From: Pseudonocardiaceae bacterium
GTDB taxonomy: Bacteria; Actinomycetota; Actinomycetes; Mycobacteriales; Pseudonocardiaceae
Assembly: GCA_009379845.1 (NCBI GenBank)
Contig: WHSZ01000040.1
Location: 1 to 52,180, forward strand
Length of the DNA: 52,180 nt
Direction of reading: 5' to 3'
In this document: positions 7,015-14,107 of the stretch, piece after piece
Position numbering within the stretch: position 1 is the stretch's first letter
How the letters are laid out: the number at the start of each line of letters is the position of its first letter
The notes under the pieces: model-generated
Databases searched by the model: none
Told to the model about the DNA's origin: nothing
What the model saw: only the letters and a program-made list of their open reading frames with translations
Made by a program: the position numbers and the translations under genes

Positions 7015-7422
7015 TCAGCCCTGCTTGGTCTCCCAGAAAATCTTGTCGATCTCGGCGATATAGTCCAGCAGCTGCTGACCGGTCGCCGGGTCCATGGAAC
7101 CCTTGGTGCCGGTCGCGCCCGCGGCCTTGGTCGCCTTGTTGACCAGCTCGTGCAGCTGTGGGTACTTCTCGAAGTGCGGCGGCTTGAAGTAATCCGTCCA
7201 CAGCACCCACAGGTGGTGCTTGACCAGTTCGGAGCGCTGCTCCGCGATCATGATCGCGCGAGTGCGGAACTCCTGGTCGTCGTTGTCCTGGTACTTCTGC
7301 TGGATTGCCTTGACCGACTCGGCCTCGATCCGAGCCTGCGCGGGGTCGTACACGCCGCAGGGAAGGTCGCAGTGGGCGGTGGCTTCCAGGCGCGGACGGA
7401 AGAGCCGCGACAGCAGTCGCAT
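7015..7422 (-). CDS. sodN: Nickel superoxide dismutase precursor
   Basis: A 135-residue precursor. The nickel hook HCDLPCGVYDP begins at residue 17 (H17, C18, C22), after a 16-residue propeptide that is removed to expose the His amino group as a nickel ligand. The rest is the four-helix bundle of SodN (ARIEAESVKAIQQKY, TRAIMIAEQRSELVKHHLWVLWTDYFKP). It dismutates superoxide in the cytoplasm as a hexamer. ATG 7422 has AGGGAGGA immediately upstream. The processing protease gene sodX is divergent, with only 85 bp between the two starts. Confidence 0.97.
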   Translation of the reverse strand: MRLLSRLFRPRLEATAHCDLPCGVYDPAQARIEAESVKAIQQKYQDNDDQEFRTRAIMIAEQRSELVKHHLWVLWTDYFKPPHFEKYPQLHELVNKATKAAGATGTKGSMDPATGQQLLDYIAEIDKIFWETKQG

Positions 7423-7481
7423 CGTTCCTCCCTGGCAGTTTTTGTGAATGCTCCGACGCCCGTGACCCTACTCCTGCGATC

Positions 7482-7505
7482 ATCACCTGGCAGGTGGGAG
7501 GTGAT
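7482..7505. promoter_or_regulatory. Inverted repeat covering the sodX ribosome-binding site
   Basis: ATCACCT (7482-7488) pairs with AGGTGAT (7499-7505). The right arm overlaps the GGGAGG ribosome-binding site of sodX (7496-7501). It may be an operator in the short sodN-sodX divergent region or an RNA hairpin limiting sodX translation. Confidence 0.4.
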
Positions 7506-7507
7506 CG

Positions 7508-7840
7508 GTGAGACGAATCGGCCGGTTCTCGTTACGTCGAGTGGCGGTACGCGGGCCGTCCATGGTGCCCGCGCTCCGGGACGGCGACGTGGTACTCGCG
7601 TGCGGGTGGGCGCGGCCCCGGCCGGGCAGCGTCGTGCTGGTCCGGTGGGCACACCGCCCGTGGCAGCTATCCGTGAAACGGGCGATCCGCCGGCAGGGCG
7701 ACGGTTGGTGGGTGGTGGGGGACAACCCGTTCGGCTCGACCGACTCGCGGGAGCTCGGCGCGGCGACCGTGCTCGCCACGGTCCCGCTGCGGTTGTGGCC
7801 TCGGCCGAAACGGCTGCGGCCGGCGGGTCCGCCCGCTTAG
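7508..7840 (+). CDS. sodX: SodX, S26-family nickel-SOD maturation protease
   Basis: A 110-residue soluble S26 (signal-peptidase-like) protease that cleaves the SodN propeptide. The nucleophile region is RGPSMVPAL with S18, and the general-base lysine is K57 in LSVKRAI. The C-terminal GDNPFGSTDSRELG box of S26 enzymes is present. There is no strong transmembrane segment, in line with a cytoplasmic substrate. GTG 7508 follows GGGAGG with a 6-nt spacer. The next gene starts 28 nt downstream but is unrelated. Confidence 0.93.
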   Translation: MRRIGRFSLRRVAVRGPSMVPALRDGDVVLACGWARPRPGSVVLVRWAHRPWQLSVKRAIRRQGDGWWVVGDNPFGSTDSRELGAATVLATVPLRLWPRPKRLRPAGPPA

Positions 7841-7868
7841 GCTGACCCCGCCAAGAGAAGGGGTCCCC

Positions 7869-9077
7869 ATGCGCCGTCGCCGCATCGCCATCGCCGTAGT
7901 CGCGCTCTCCACCATGGGCGCATCGCTGCTACCCGCCGCGCAGGCGGCATCCGGGCAACGCGAGGCCGTCTCGCCTGTCCGGTTCGCCACCTTCAACGCC
8001 TCGTTGAACCGCGCCGAACCCGGCCAGTTGCTGTCCGAGCTTTCAACCCCCGGCAACGAGCAGGCGAGCAAGGTAGCCGAGGTCGTGCAGCGGAACAAGC
8101 CGGATGTGTTGCTGCTGAACGAGTTCGACTACTACCCGGATGACGCTGCGGTGAACGCGTTCCGCGCGAACTACCTCGAGCGCGGCCAGCGGGGCGCGGC
8201 ACCCATCGACTACCCGTTCGCTTACACCGCGCCGGTGAACACCGGCGAACCGTCCGGCCACGACCTGAACAACGACGGGGAAATCGGTGGGCCGGACGAC
8301 GCCTACGGGTTCGGGGACTTCCCCGGCCAGTACGGCATGGTCGTGCTTTCCAAATACCCGATCAACGCGGACGCGGCGCGCAGCTTCACGAAGTTCCGTT
8401 GGCAGGACATGCCGGGCGCGTTGCTGCCGGATGATCCCAGCACGCCGGAACCGAACGACTGGTACTCACCCGACGAGCTTGCCGACGTACGGCTGTCCTC
8501 CAAGTCCCACTGGGACCTGCCAATCCACATTGGACGCCGGGTCGTGCATTTCCTGGCCGCGCACCCCACGCCGCCCACCTTCGACGGCCCGGAGGACCGG
8601 AACGGCAAGCGCAACCACGACGAGATCCGATTCTGGGCCGACTACGTTCGGCCGGGCGCGGGCGACTACCTCTACGACGACGCCGGAAACCGTGGCGGGC
8701 TACCCCGCGGGGCCCGGTTCGTGGTCGCCGGGGATCAGAACTCCGACCCGGTGGACGGGGACAGCGTGCCCGGTGCCGCGCGGCAGCTACTGCGGGCACA
8801 TCGGGTGCTCGATCCGTTGCCGGGCAGCGCGGGCGGCGTCGAAGCCAGCCGGCTGCAGGGCGGCGTGAACGGCGAGCACCGCGGCGACCCGTACTTCGAC
8901 ACCGCGGATTTCCCCGACGAGGAGCCCGGCAACCTGCGGGTGGATTACGTGCTGCCGTCGCTGCCGCTGTTGCCGGTCTCGTCCGGGGTGTTCTGGCCGG
9001 AGGTTGACGACGAGCTCGCGCGGCTGAACGACACCAGCGACCACCACCTGGTGTGGGTGGACCTACTCGTGTCGTAG
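7869..9077 (+). CDS. Secreted endonuclease/exonuclease/phosphatase (EEP) family protein
   Basis: 402 residues with a Sec signal peptide (MRRRRIAIAVVALSTMGASLLPAAQA, cleavage likely after AQA). EEP-fold motifs appear in order: VRFATFNASL, LLLNEFDYY (metal-binding Glu), FLAAHPTPP, VVAGDQNSDP (catalytic Asp and Asn), LRVDYVLPS, and the terminal DTSDHHLVWVDL (Asp-His pair). The fold hydrolyses phosphodiesters or phosphoesters; substrates could be extracellular nucleic acid or phospholipid head groups. AAGGGG lies just before ATG 7869. The last 15 bp overlap the convergent epimerase gene. Confidence 0.88.
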   Translation: MRRRRIAIAVVALSTMGASLLPAAQAASGQREAVSPVRFATFNASLNRAEPGQLLSELSTPGNEQASKVAEVVQRNKPDVLLLNEFDYYPDDAAVNAFRANYLERGQRGAAPIDYPFAYTAPVNTGEPSGHDLNNDGEIGGPDDAYGFGDFPGQYGMVVLSKYPINADAARSFTKFRWQDMPGALLPDDPSTPEPNDWYSPDELADVRLSSKSHWDLPIHIGRRVVHFLAAHPTPPTFDGPEDRNGKRNHDEIRFWADYVRPGAGDYLYDDAGNRGGLPRGARFVVAGDQNSDPVDGDSVPGAARQLLRAHRVLDPLPGSAGGVEASRLQGGVNGEHRGDPYFDTADFPDEEPGNLRVDYVLPSLPLLPVSSGVFWPEVDDELARLNDTSDHHLVWVDLLVS

Positions 9078-9665
9078 CGCCTCGTAGCGCGCTTGGCAGT
9101 CCGAGTAGCGCGGTAGCAGACCGTCCGCCTCGGCCCGCGCCAGCGTCGGAGCCGAACTGTCCTTTTCGGACAGAATCGGCTCGATGTCGGACGGCCACGG
9201 CAGGCCGATGTCCGGGTCGAGCGGTGTCACACCGTGTTCCGCGCTCGGGTTGTATCCGGTCGAGCACAGGTAGACCACCACCGTGTCGTCGGCGAGCGCC
9301 ACGAACGCGTGGCCGAGCCCCTCGGCGACGTACACCGCGTGGAAGTTCTGCGAGTCCAGCCGCGCCGCGTCCCATTGCCCGAAGGTGGGCGAGCCAACCC
9401 GGATGTCGACCACCACGTCCAGCAGCGCCCCACTTGGGCAGTACACGTACTTCGCCTGCCCCGGCGGGGTGTCCGCGAAGTGCACGCCACGGATCGTGCC
9501 GCGCCGGGAAACGCTGTGATTGGCCTGCGCGACGTGCAGCGGGTGGCCGACCGCATCCACGAAACCGGATTCCTGGAACGGGGCGACGAACAGCCCTCGA
9601 TGGTCCGCGAAGCTGGTCGGGATGAACTCGAATGCGCCGTCCATGGCGAGCTGCCGTATCCGCAC
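9063..9665 (-). CDS. dTDP-4-dehydrorhamnose 3,5-epimerase family protein (RmlC-like)
   Basis: 200 residues with the RmlC cupin: FADHRGLFVAPFQ, ANHSVSRRGTIRGVHF (active-site His in RGVHF), KYVYCPSGALLDVVVDIR, FHAVYVAEGLGHAFVAL and VVYLCSTGYNPSAEHGV. These sugar epimerases act on dTDP-4-keto-6-deoxyhexoses for cell-wall rhamnose or for antibiotic glycosides. No other rml or sugar gene is nearby, so it may be a second copy or a dedicated deoxysugar enzyme. GTG 9665 starts it. Confidence 0.85.
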   Translation of the reverse strand: MRIRQLAMDGAFEFIPTSFADHRGLFVAPFQESGFVDAVGHPLHVAQANHSVSRRGTIRGVHFADTPPGQAKYVYCPSGALLDVVVDIRVGSPTFGQWDAARLDSQNFHAVYVAEGLGHAFVALADDTVVVYLCSTGYNPSAEHGVTPLDPDIGLPWPSDIEPILSEKDSSAPTLARAEADGLLPRYSDCQARYEALRHE

Positions 9666-9961
9666 GGGGCAGCAGGATAGTCAAGGCCCGCGCCCGAATA
9701 CCCGGCACCGCAAGAAAACCGGACGGACGTCTTGTGAACACCCGCTTTGACCTGCGAAAAAAGCACCCTCCCATGTGATCCCTGCCGCAGACATGATTCG
9801 GTCAACCTGAGAGACTGGAGAGACCGCTTCCTTGGGCGTGCTGCGACCGCAGTGCCCGGAGTCGATCACTAACGACGTTTCACGGCATCCGGCGTTACCC
9901 GCAGCCTCGTGCCGAGATGTCACTGTGAACCACGAGCCCTAGCGAGGACACGATCAGTACC
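9666..9961. other. 296-bp divergent intergenic region
   Basis: This lies between the epimerase gene and malic enzyme. No gene is recognised. An imperfect GC hairpin is centred on CTGCG-AC-CGCAG (9841-9852), with flanking GGGC/GCCC. The direct repeat GAGAGAC occurs at about 9810 and again 9 bp on. The region was inspected for a glycine riboswitch and does not fit. Confidence 0.35.
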
Positions 9962-11134
9962 GTGAACAGCGAAGCGAACAACCCGGTCACCGATGAGGAA
10001 GTTTTCACCGGCCACGAGGGCGGCAAGCTCTCGATTGGCGTAGCGCGGTCGATCCAGACCCAGCGCGATCTGTCGATCGCGTACACCCCTGGCGTGGCGA
10101 AGGTCAGCCGGTCGATCGCCACCGATCCCGCGCTGGCTGAGCGTTACACCTGGGCGCATCGCCTGGTGGCGGTGGTCAGCGATGGCACGGCCGTACTCGG
10201 CCTTGGCGACGTCGGACCGAGTGCGGCACTTCCGGTCATGGAGGGCAAGGCCGCGCTGTTCCGGAGCTTCGCCGGGTTGAACTCCATCCCGCTGGTGTTG
10301 AACACCACCGACGTCGACGAGATCGTGGAAACCCTGGTGCGCCTGCGACCGTCGTTCGGTGCGGTGAACCTGGAGGACATCGCCGCACCGCGATGCTTCG
10401 AGCTCGAGGAGCGGGTGATCGAGGCGCTGGACTGCCCGGTGATGCATGACGACCAGCACGGCACCGCGATCGTGGTGCTCGCCGCGCTGCGCGGCGCGCT
10501 GGCCGTCGAGGACCGCAAGCTGCCCTCGCTGCGCGTGGTGATTTCCGGGGCGGGTTCGGCCGGGGTGGCCTGCGCGCGCATCCTGCAGGCCGCCGGGGTC
10601 GGCGACGTGACCGTGCTGGATTCTCGCGGAATCATCCATGCGGGGCGTGCGGGCCTGAATCCGATCAAGGAGCAGATCGCGAACGAGACCAACGCGAGCG
10701 GGCTGCGCGGTGGGCTGTCCGACGCGCTGGCCGGTGCCGACGTGTTCATCGGCCTTTCCGGGTCCACGATCACCGAGGACGAGCTGGCCAGCATGGGCTC
10801 GGACGCGATCGTGTTCGCACTGTCCAATCCGGACCCGGAGATCCATCCGGACGTGGCTGCCAGGTACGCCAAGGTGGTAGCCACCGGGCGAAGCGACTTC
10901 CCGAATCAGATCAACAACGTGCTGGCGTTCCCCGGCGTGTTCCGGGGTGCGCTGGACGCCGGCGCGACCAAGATCACCGACGGGATGAAGCTGGCTGCCG
11001 CGGACGCGATCTTCGATGTGGCCGCCGAGAACCTTGGCGTTAACCACATCGTGCCGAGCCCGCTCGACGCGCGGGTCGCGCCGGCGGTATCCGCGGCTGT
11101 CGAGAAGGCAGCCCGAGCCGACGGCGTCGCTTAG
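9962..11134 (+). CDS. NAD(P)-dependent malic enzyme
   Basis: 390 residues, the length of the short bacterial malic enzymes that lack the phosphotransacetylase domain. N-terminal malic domain: LSIAYTPGVAKVSRSIA, GTAVLGLGDVGPSAALPVMEGK, NLEDIAAPRCFELE and the metal-binding DCPVMHDDQHGTAIV. The NAD-binding domain has VVISGAGSAGVACARIL, FALSNPDPEIHP and FPNQINNVLAFPG. It oxidatively decarboxylates malate to pyruvate. GTG 9962 is the only start before the conserved domain. Confidence 0.95.
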   Translation: MNSEANNPVTDEEVFTGHEGGKLSIGVARSIQTQRDLSIAYTPGVAKVSRSIATDPALAERYTWAHRLVAVVSDGTAVLGLGDVGPSAALPVMEGKAALFRSFAGLNSIPLVLNTTDVDEIVETLVRLRPSFGAVNLEDIAAPRCFELEERVIEALDCPVMHDDQHGTAIVVLAALRGALAVEDRKLPSLRVVISGAGSAGVACARILQAAGVGDVTVLDSRGIIHAGRAGLNPIKEQIANETNASGLRGGLSDALAGADVFIGLSGSTITEDELASMGSDAIVFALSNPDPEIHPDVAARYAKVVATGRSDFPNQINNVLAFPGVFRGALDAGATKITDGMKLAAADAIFDVAAENLGVNHIVPSPLDARVAPAVSAAVEKAARADGVA

Positions 11135-11186
11135 TGCCATGTGAGTACGTCGCGGTGCTGTAGCGCCGTCGGCGTACAGTCACGGC

Positions 11187-12041
11187 ATGGCCGAGCCGGT
11201 GTCCGAGATGGTGATCGCGCGCCCCAGCCCGCGATTACGGCACCTGGTGCACCAGTTCATCGGCTACTACCAGCGGAACGTGCCGATCACCGTGCACCGC
11301 GGCCTGCCGAGCAGGCACATCACCCTGGTGATCGGGCTGGGCAGGCCGATCCGGCTGGCCGTGATGCCGGACCCTAGCCAACCGCCAGGCGAGTTCGAGA
11401 TCTGCCTCGGCGGCCTGCACCCTGCGGCGGTGCTCATCGAGCAGGACCGTGAGCAGTGCGGCATCCACGTGGAACTCAACCCGCTCGGCGCGCACGAGCT
11501 GCTCGGGGTGCCAGCCGAGGAACTGAGCTCACAGGTGCTGGAACTGGCCGACCTTCCGGGAAAGTGGATGACCGGCCTGACGGACCGGCTTGCCGGCCTG
11601 CGCACCTGGACAGATCGGTTCGCGGTACTTGACCGGGTTCTGTGCGCGGCCGCGACCGACCCCAAGTCCGGTAGGCCGCAGGTCGCCTGGGCTTGGCAGC
11701 GCATGCTGCGAGCGGGCGGCGCGGTGCCCATCAACGAGCTGGCTGGTGAAGTCGGCTGGAGCCGGCGACACTTCGCGGAACGGTTTCGAAGGGAAGTCGG
11801 TCTCACGCCGAAACAGGCCGCGCGCGTGGTGCGGTTCGAACGTGCCCGCGCCCTGCTGCAGCGCGCCGACCGGATCAATCTGGCCGACCTCGCGGCGACG
11901 TGCGGGTACCACGATCAAGCGCACATGACCAACGAATGGCGCGCGCTCGCCGGATGCACCCCGGGCACCTGGATCGCCGAGGAGCTCCCATTTCTGCAAT
12001 ACGCGGGGGACGACTCGCTCGCAGACTGGCAGCATGACTGA
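11187..12041 (+). CDS. AraC family transcriptional regulator
   Basis: 284 residues. The C-terminal third is a double helix-turn-helix: INELAGEVGWSRRHFAERFRREVGLTPKQAARVVRFERA (first HTH and linker) and INLADLAATCGYHDQAHMTNEWRALAGCTPGTW (second HTH). The N-terminal 180 residues are a DUF6597-like ligand domain of unknown inducer. The gene overlaps the downstream VOC gene by 8 bp, so the two are co-translated; the regulator may control that operon. Confidence 0.9.
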   Translation: MAEPVSEMVIARPSPRLRHLVHQFIGYYQRNVPITVHRGLPSRHITLVIGLGRPIRLAVMPDPSQPPGEFEICLGGLHPAAVLIEQDREQCGIHVELNPLGAHELLGVPAEELSSQVLELADLPGKWMTGLTDRLAGLRTWTDRFAVLDRVLCAAATDPKSGRPQVAWAWQRMLRAGGAVPINELAGEVGWSRRHFAERFRREVGLTPKQAARVVRFERARALLQRADRINLADLAATCGYHDQAHMTNEWRALAGCTPGTWIAEELPFLQYAGDDSLADWQHD

Positions 12042-12435
12042 TACGACGAACCAACCAACTGTGTGGCCGGGACTGCGTTACGACGACGCTCCGGGAGCGA
12101 TCCGGGTACTCGTCGACGTGTTCGGGTTCCAGGAAACCTTTGTGGTTCCCGGTGATGGCGGTGACGTCATCCATGCCGAACTGCGCTGGCCGGAGGGCGG
12201 CGGCGTGATGCTCGGTTCAACGAAGTTCACGCAAGGCACGCACGGCGAGATGAAGCCCGGCGTGAGCGCCGTTTACGTGGTGAGCGACGATCCGGACGCG
12301 ATCCACCGGCGGGTGACCGAAGCCGGGCTCGAGATCGCGGAGGAGCTGCACGACACCGATTACGGCTCCCACACCTTCGCCGCCCGCGATCCGGAAGGCA
12401 ACCTCTGGACGTTCGGCACCTACCGAGGCTCGTGA
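12034..12435 (+). CDS. VOC/glyoxalase superfamily protein
   Basis: A 133-residue single-chain VOC protein with two beta-alpha-beta-beta-beta halves. The first is WPGLRYDDAPGAIRVLVDVFGFQETF and the second SAVYVVSDDPDAIHRRVTEAGLEIAEE, ending with HTFAARDPEGNLWTFGTY. This PhnB/bleomycin-resistance-like type often binds a small molecule or metal, but catalytic identity cannot be assigned. It starts inside the end of the araC gene. Its final codons lie in the 50-bp palindrome that terminates the operon. Confidence 0.88.
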   Translation: MTDTTNQPTVWPGLRYDDAPGAIRVLVDVFGFQETFVVPGDGGDVIHAELRWPEGGGVMLGSTKFTQGTHGEMKPGVSAVYVVSDDPDAIHRRVTEAGLEIAEELHDTDYGSHTFAARDPEGNLWTFGTYRGS

Positions 12436-12476
12436 GTCTTTTTCGGGGTTATAACCCCGAAAAAGACTCACGAGCC
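12427..12476. terminator. Perfect 50-bp palindromic terminator
   Basis: The 25-base left arm (12427-12451) is the exact complement of 12452-12476, with no spacer. The arms contain a T5 block and a GGGG block: ...GTC-TTTTT-CGGGGTTA | TAACCCCG-AAAAA-GAC.... It covers the stop codon of the VOC gene and ends 11 bp before the stop of the convergent gene, so it is placed as a shared bidirectional terminator. Confidence 0.85.
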
Positions 12477-12487
12477 AGCGCAGCTGG

Positions 12488-12934
12488 CTACGCCGTGTGC
12501 TTCTCGATGAGGGCGCCGACCCGCGGCACGGCTTCCTCGACGTGCTTCTTCGCTTGCGGGCGCAGCTTCTCGTAGCCGTTCTTCACCGTCTTGCGCTGCG
12601 ACCTTCCCGCCCGCTCGTCGGTGACACCGAGCAGCGCGTCGGCCACCTCGTCGCTACGGCCGGAGAGGTAGTCCCCGAACGTAGGGCTGCCGGCGCTCTG
12701 GAAATCCGCGTAGAACGGCTGGAGCCGCGCGACGAAGTCGTCGAGCAGGCTGTCTACCGCGTCGTGGATGATGCCGGACTTCAGGGCCTTGACGGTTCCG
12801 TACACGCCTTTCAGCGCGAGTCCGGAAGCGCCTTTCTTGCTGGAGACCTCCTCGTCGACCAAGTTTTGAAAGTCGGTGACAACCTCAGGGCGCTTGCTGG
12901 AGGAAAGCAGAAGTTGATCGAGAGCTTGAGTCAC
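12488..12934 (-). CDS. Conserved actinobacterial hypothetical protein, DUF6918-like
   Basis: A 148-residue soluble, helix-rich protein. It starts at GTG 12934 (MTQALDQLLL), with AAGGA about 10 nt upstream; the longer open frame upstream has no conserved character. The text resembles a small family of mycobacterial/actinobacterial proteins of unknown function (SGLALKGVYGTVKALKSG, FYADF...GDYLSGRSDEVADALLGVTDERA, C-terminal VEEAVPRVGALIEKHTA). No catalytic motif is visible. It is divergent from the acetyltransferase gene downstream. Confidence 0.65.
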   Translation of the reverse strand: MTQALDQLLLSSSKRPEVVTDFQNLVDEEVSSKKGASGLALKGVYGTVKALKSGIIHDAVDSLLDDFVARLQPFYADFQSAGSPTFGDYLSGRSDEVADALLGVTDERAGRSQRKTVKNGYEKLRPQAKKHVEEAVPRVGALIEKHTA

Positions 12935-13154
12935 CGATACCTGTCCTTTCTTGCGCGGATGGGTGTTGCTGGCGGGGTCGCCAATGTCTGGTAAGCGTGC
13001 TTTTACACCCAATCGGGGCGTTTGGAGAGAGCGTGAGCATATTAGAAGTAGAGATCGCGCCCCGAGCGGGGGAGCACGTCGCCCCGCGAACACGGAATGT
13101 TCGGTACTCACTACCGCTCGGCACAGCCGCCGTTCATCTGGCACTCTTGGATTC

Positions 13155-14009
13155 GTGTTGCGGCTTGCCGGTGCACGGCTGCTCGACGAACGGGACTCCA
13201 CGGCGGTCCGTGCCGCCCTCATCGAGGCCCCGGTTATGTCCTGCATGGTCAGCGCCAGGGTGGAATCCGCCGGTATCGACCCGTGGCGGCTCGGCGGAGA
13301 GTTGTGGGGCGTTGACGCGCGCCCGATTCGCGGTGGCCGGGTCGCCGGGTTGTGCTTCTCCGGCCCGAACCTGGTTCCGCTGTACGGGAACGCATCGGCG
13401 CTGCGCTGCTTCGCGGATCGGGCGCTGCGCCGCAGAAGGGTGTGCTCCTCGCTGGTCGGTCCCGCCGAGCAGGTGCTCGGGTTGTGGGACGAGCTGGAGT
13501 CCGATTGGGGTCCACCGAGGGAAATCCGGGCCGATCAGCCGCTGATGGCAACCGACGTGGAATCGGCGGTGTCCCCCGACCCGCTGGTGCGGCCGGTGCG
13601 AATTAACGAGCTGGACGACTACCTGCCGGCCGCGATCGCGATGTTCATGGAGGAGGTCGGCATCGATCCGTGCCTGGGGGACGGCGGCACCGGTTACCGC
13701 GCGCGGGTGGCCGAGCTGATCGGCGGCGGCCGCGCGTTCGCCCGCTTCGAGAGCGGCCAGGTGGTGTTCAAAGCCGAGATCGGTGCGCTGTCCTCCCGAG
13801 TCGGCCAGATCCAAGGGGTGTGGGTGCATCCGGAACGGCGGGGTGCCGGACTCGGTGTCGCCGGCACCGCCGCGGTGGTCAATCATCTGGTGCGCACCAT
13901 GAACCGAACAGCAAGCCTGTACGTCAACGCGTTCAACGCGCCCGCCCTCGCGGCATACCACAGGATCGGCTTCCAGCAGGTCGGCCAGTTCGCCACCGTG
14001 CTCTTCTAG
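13155..14009 (+). CDS. GNAT acetyltransferase with N-terminal DUF4081 domain
   Basis: 284 residues from GTG 13155. The first ~120 residues are the DUF4081 domain (LLDERDSTAVRAALIEAPVMSCMVSARVE, ELWGVDARPIRGGRVAGLCFSGPNLVPL). The second half is a GNAT domain with the acetyl-CoA loop VHPERRGAGLGVAGTAAVV and the closing strand LYVNAFNAPALAAYHRIGFQQVGQFATVLF. This is the Rv2867c type found near mapB and a penicillin-binding lipoprotein in mycobacteria, as here. The substrate is unknown. The ribosome-binding site is weak. Confidence 0.85.
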   Translation: MLRLAGARLLDERDSTAVRAALIEAPVMSCMVSARVESAGIDPWRLGGELWGVDARPIRGGRVAGLCFSGPNLVPLYGNASALRCFADRALRRRRVCSSLVGPAEQVLGLWDELESDWGPPREIRADQPLMATDVESAVSPDPLVRPVRINELDDYLPAAIAMFMEEVGIDPCLGDGGTGYRARVAELIGGGRAFARFESGQVVFKAEIGALSSRVGQIQGVWVHPERRGAGLGVAGTAAVVNHLVRTMNRTASLYVNAFNAPALAAYHRIGFQQVGQFATVLF

Positions 14010-14107
14010 ACGCTATTCAAAGGTCGCGCGAACCGTCGCCCCCGAAAGTGCTGACCTGTCGGCGTTGCAGCCGGGCACGCGGGTAGTTGCCCGGCATACT
14101 GCGCATC

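Noticed and set aside
9800..9860. Glycine-riboswitch-like GAGAGACC stretch upstream of malic enzyme
   Set aside because: The required CCGAAGG-type core and the matching CTCTCAGG strand are not present in order.
13034..13200. GTG-start ORF with GGAGAG upstream before the DUF4081 acetyltransferase
   Set aside because: It runs into the acetyltransferase gene in another frame, with Cys/Ser/Arg-rich noise and no recognisable family.
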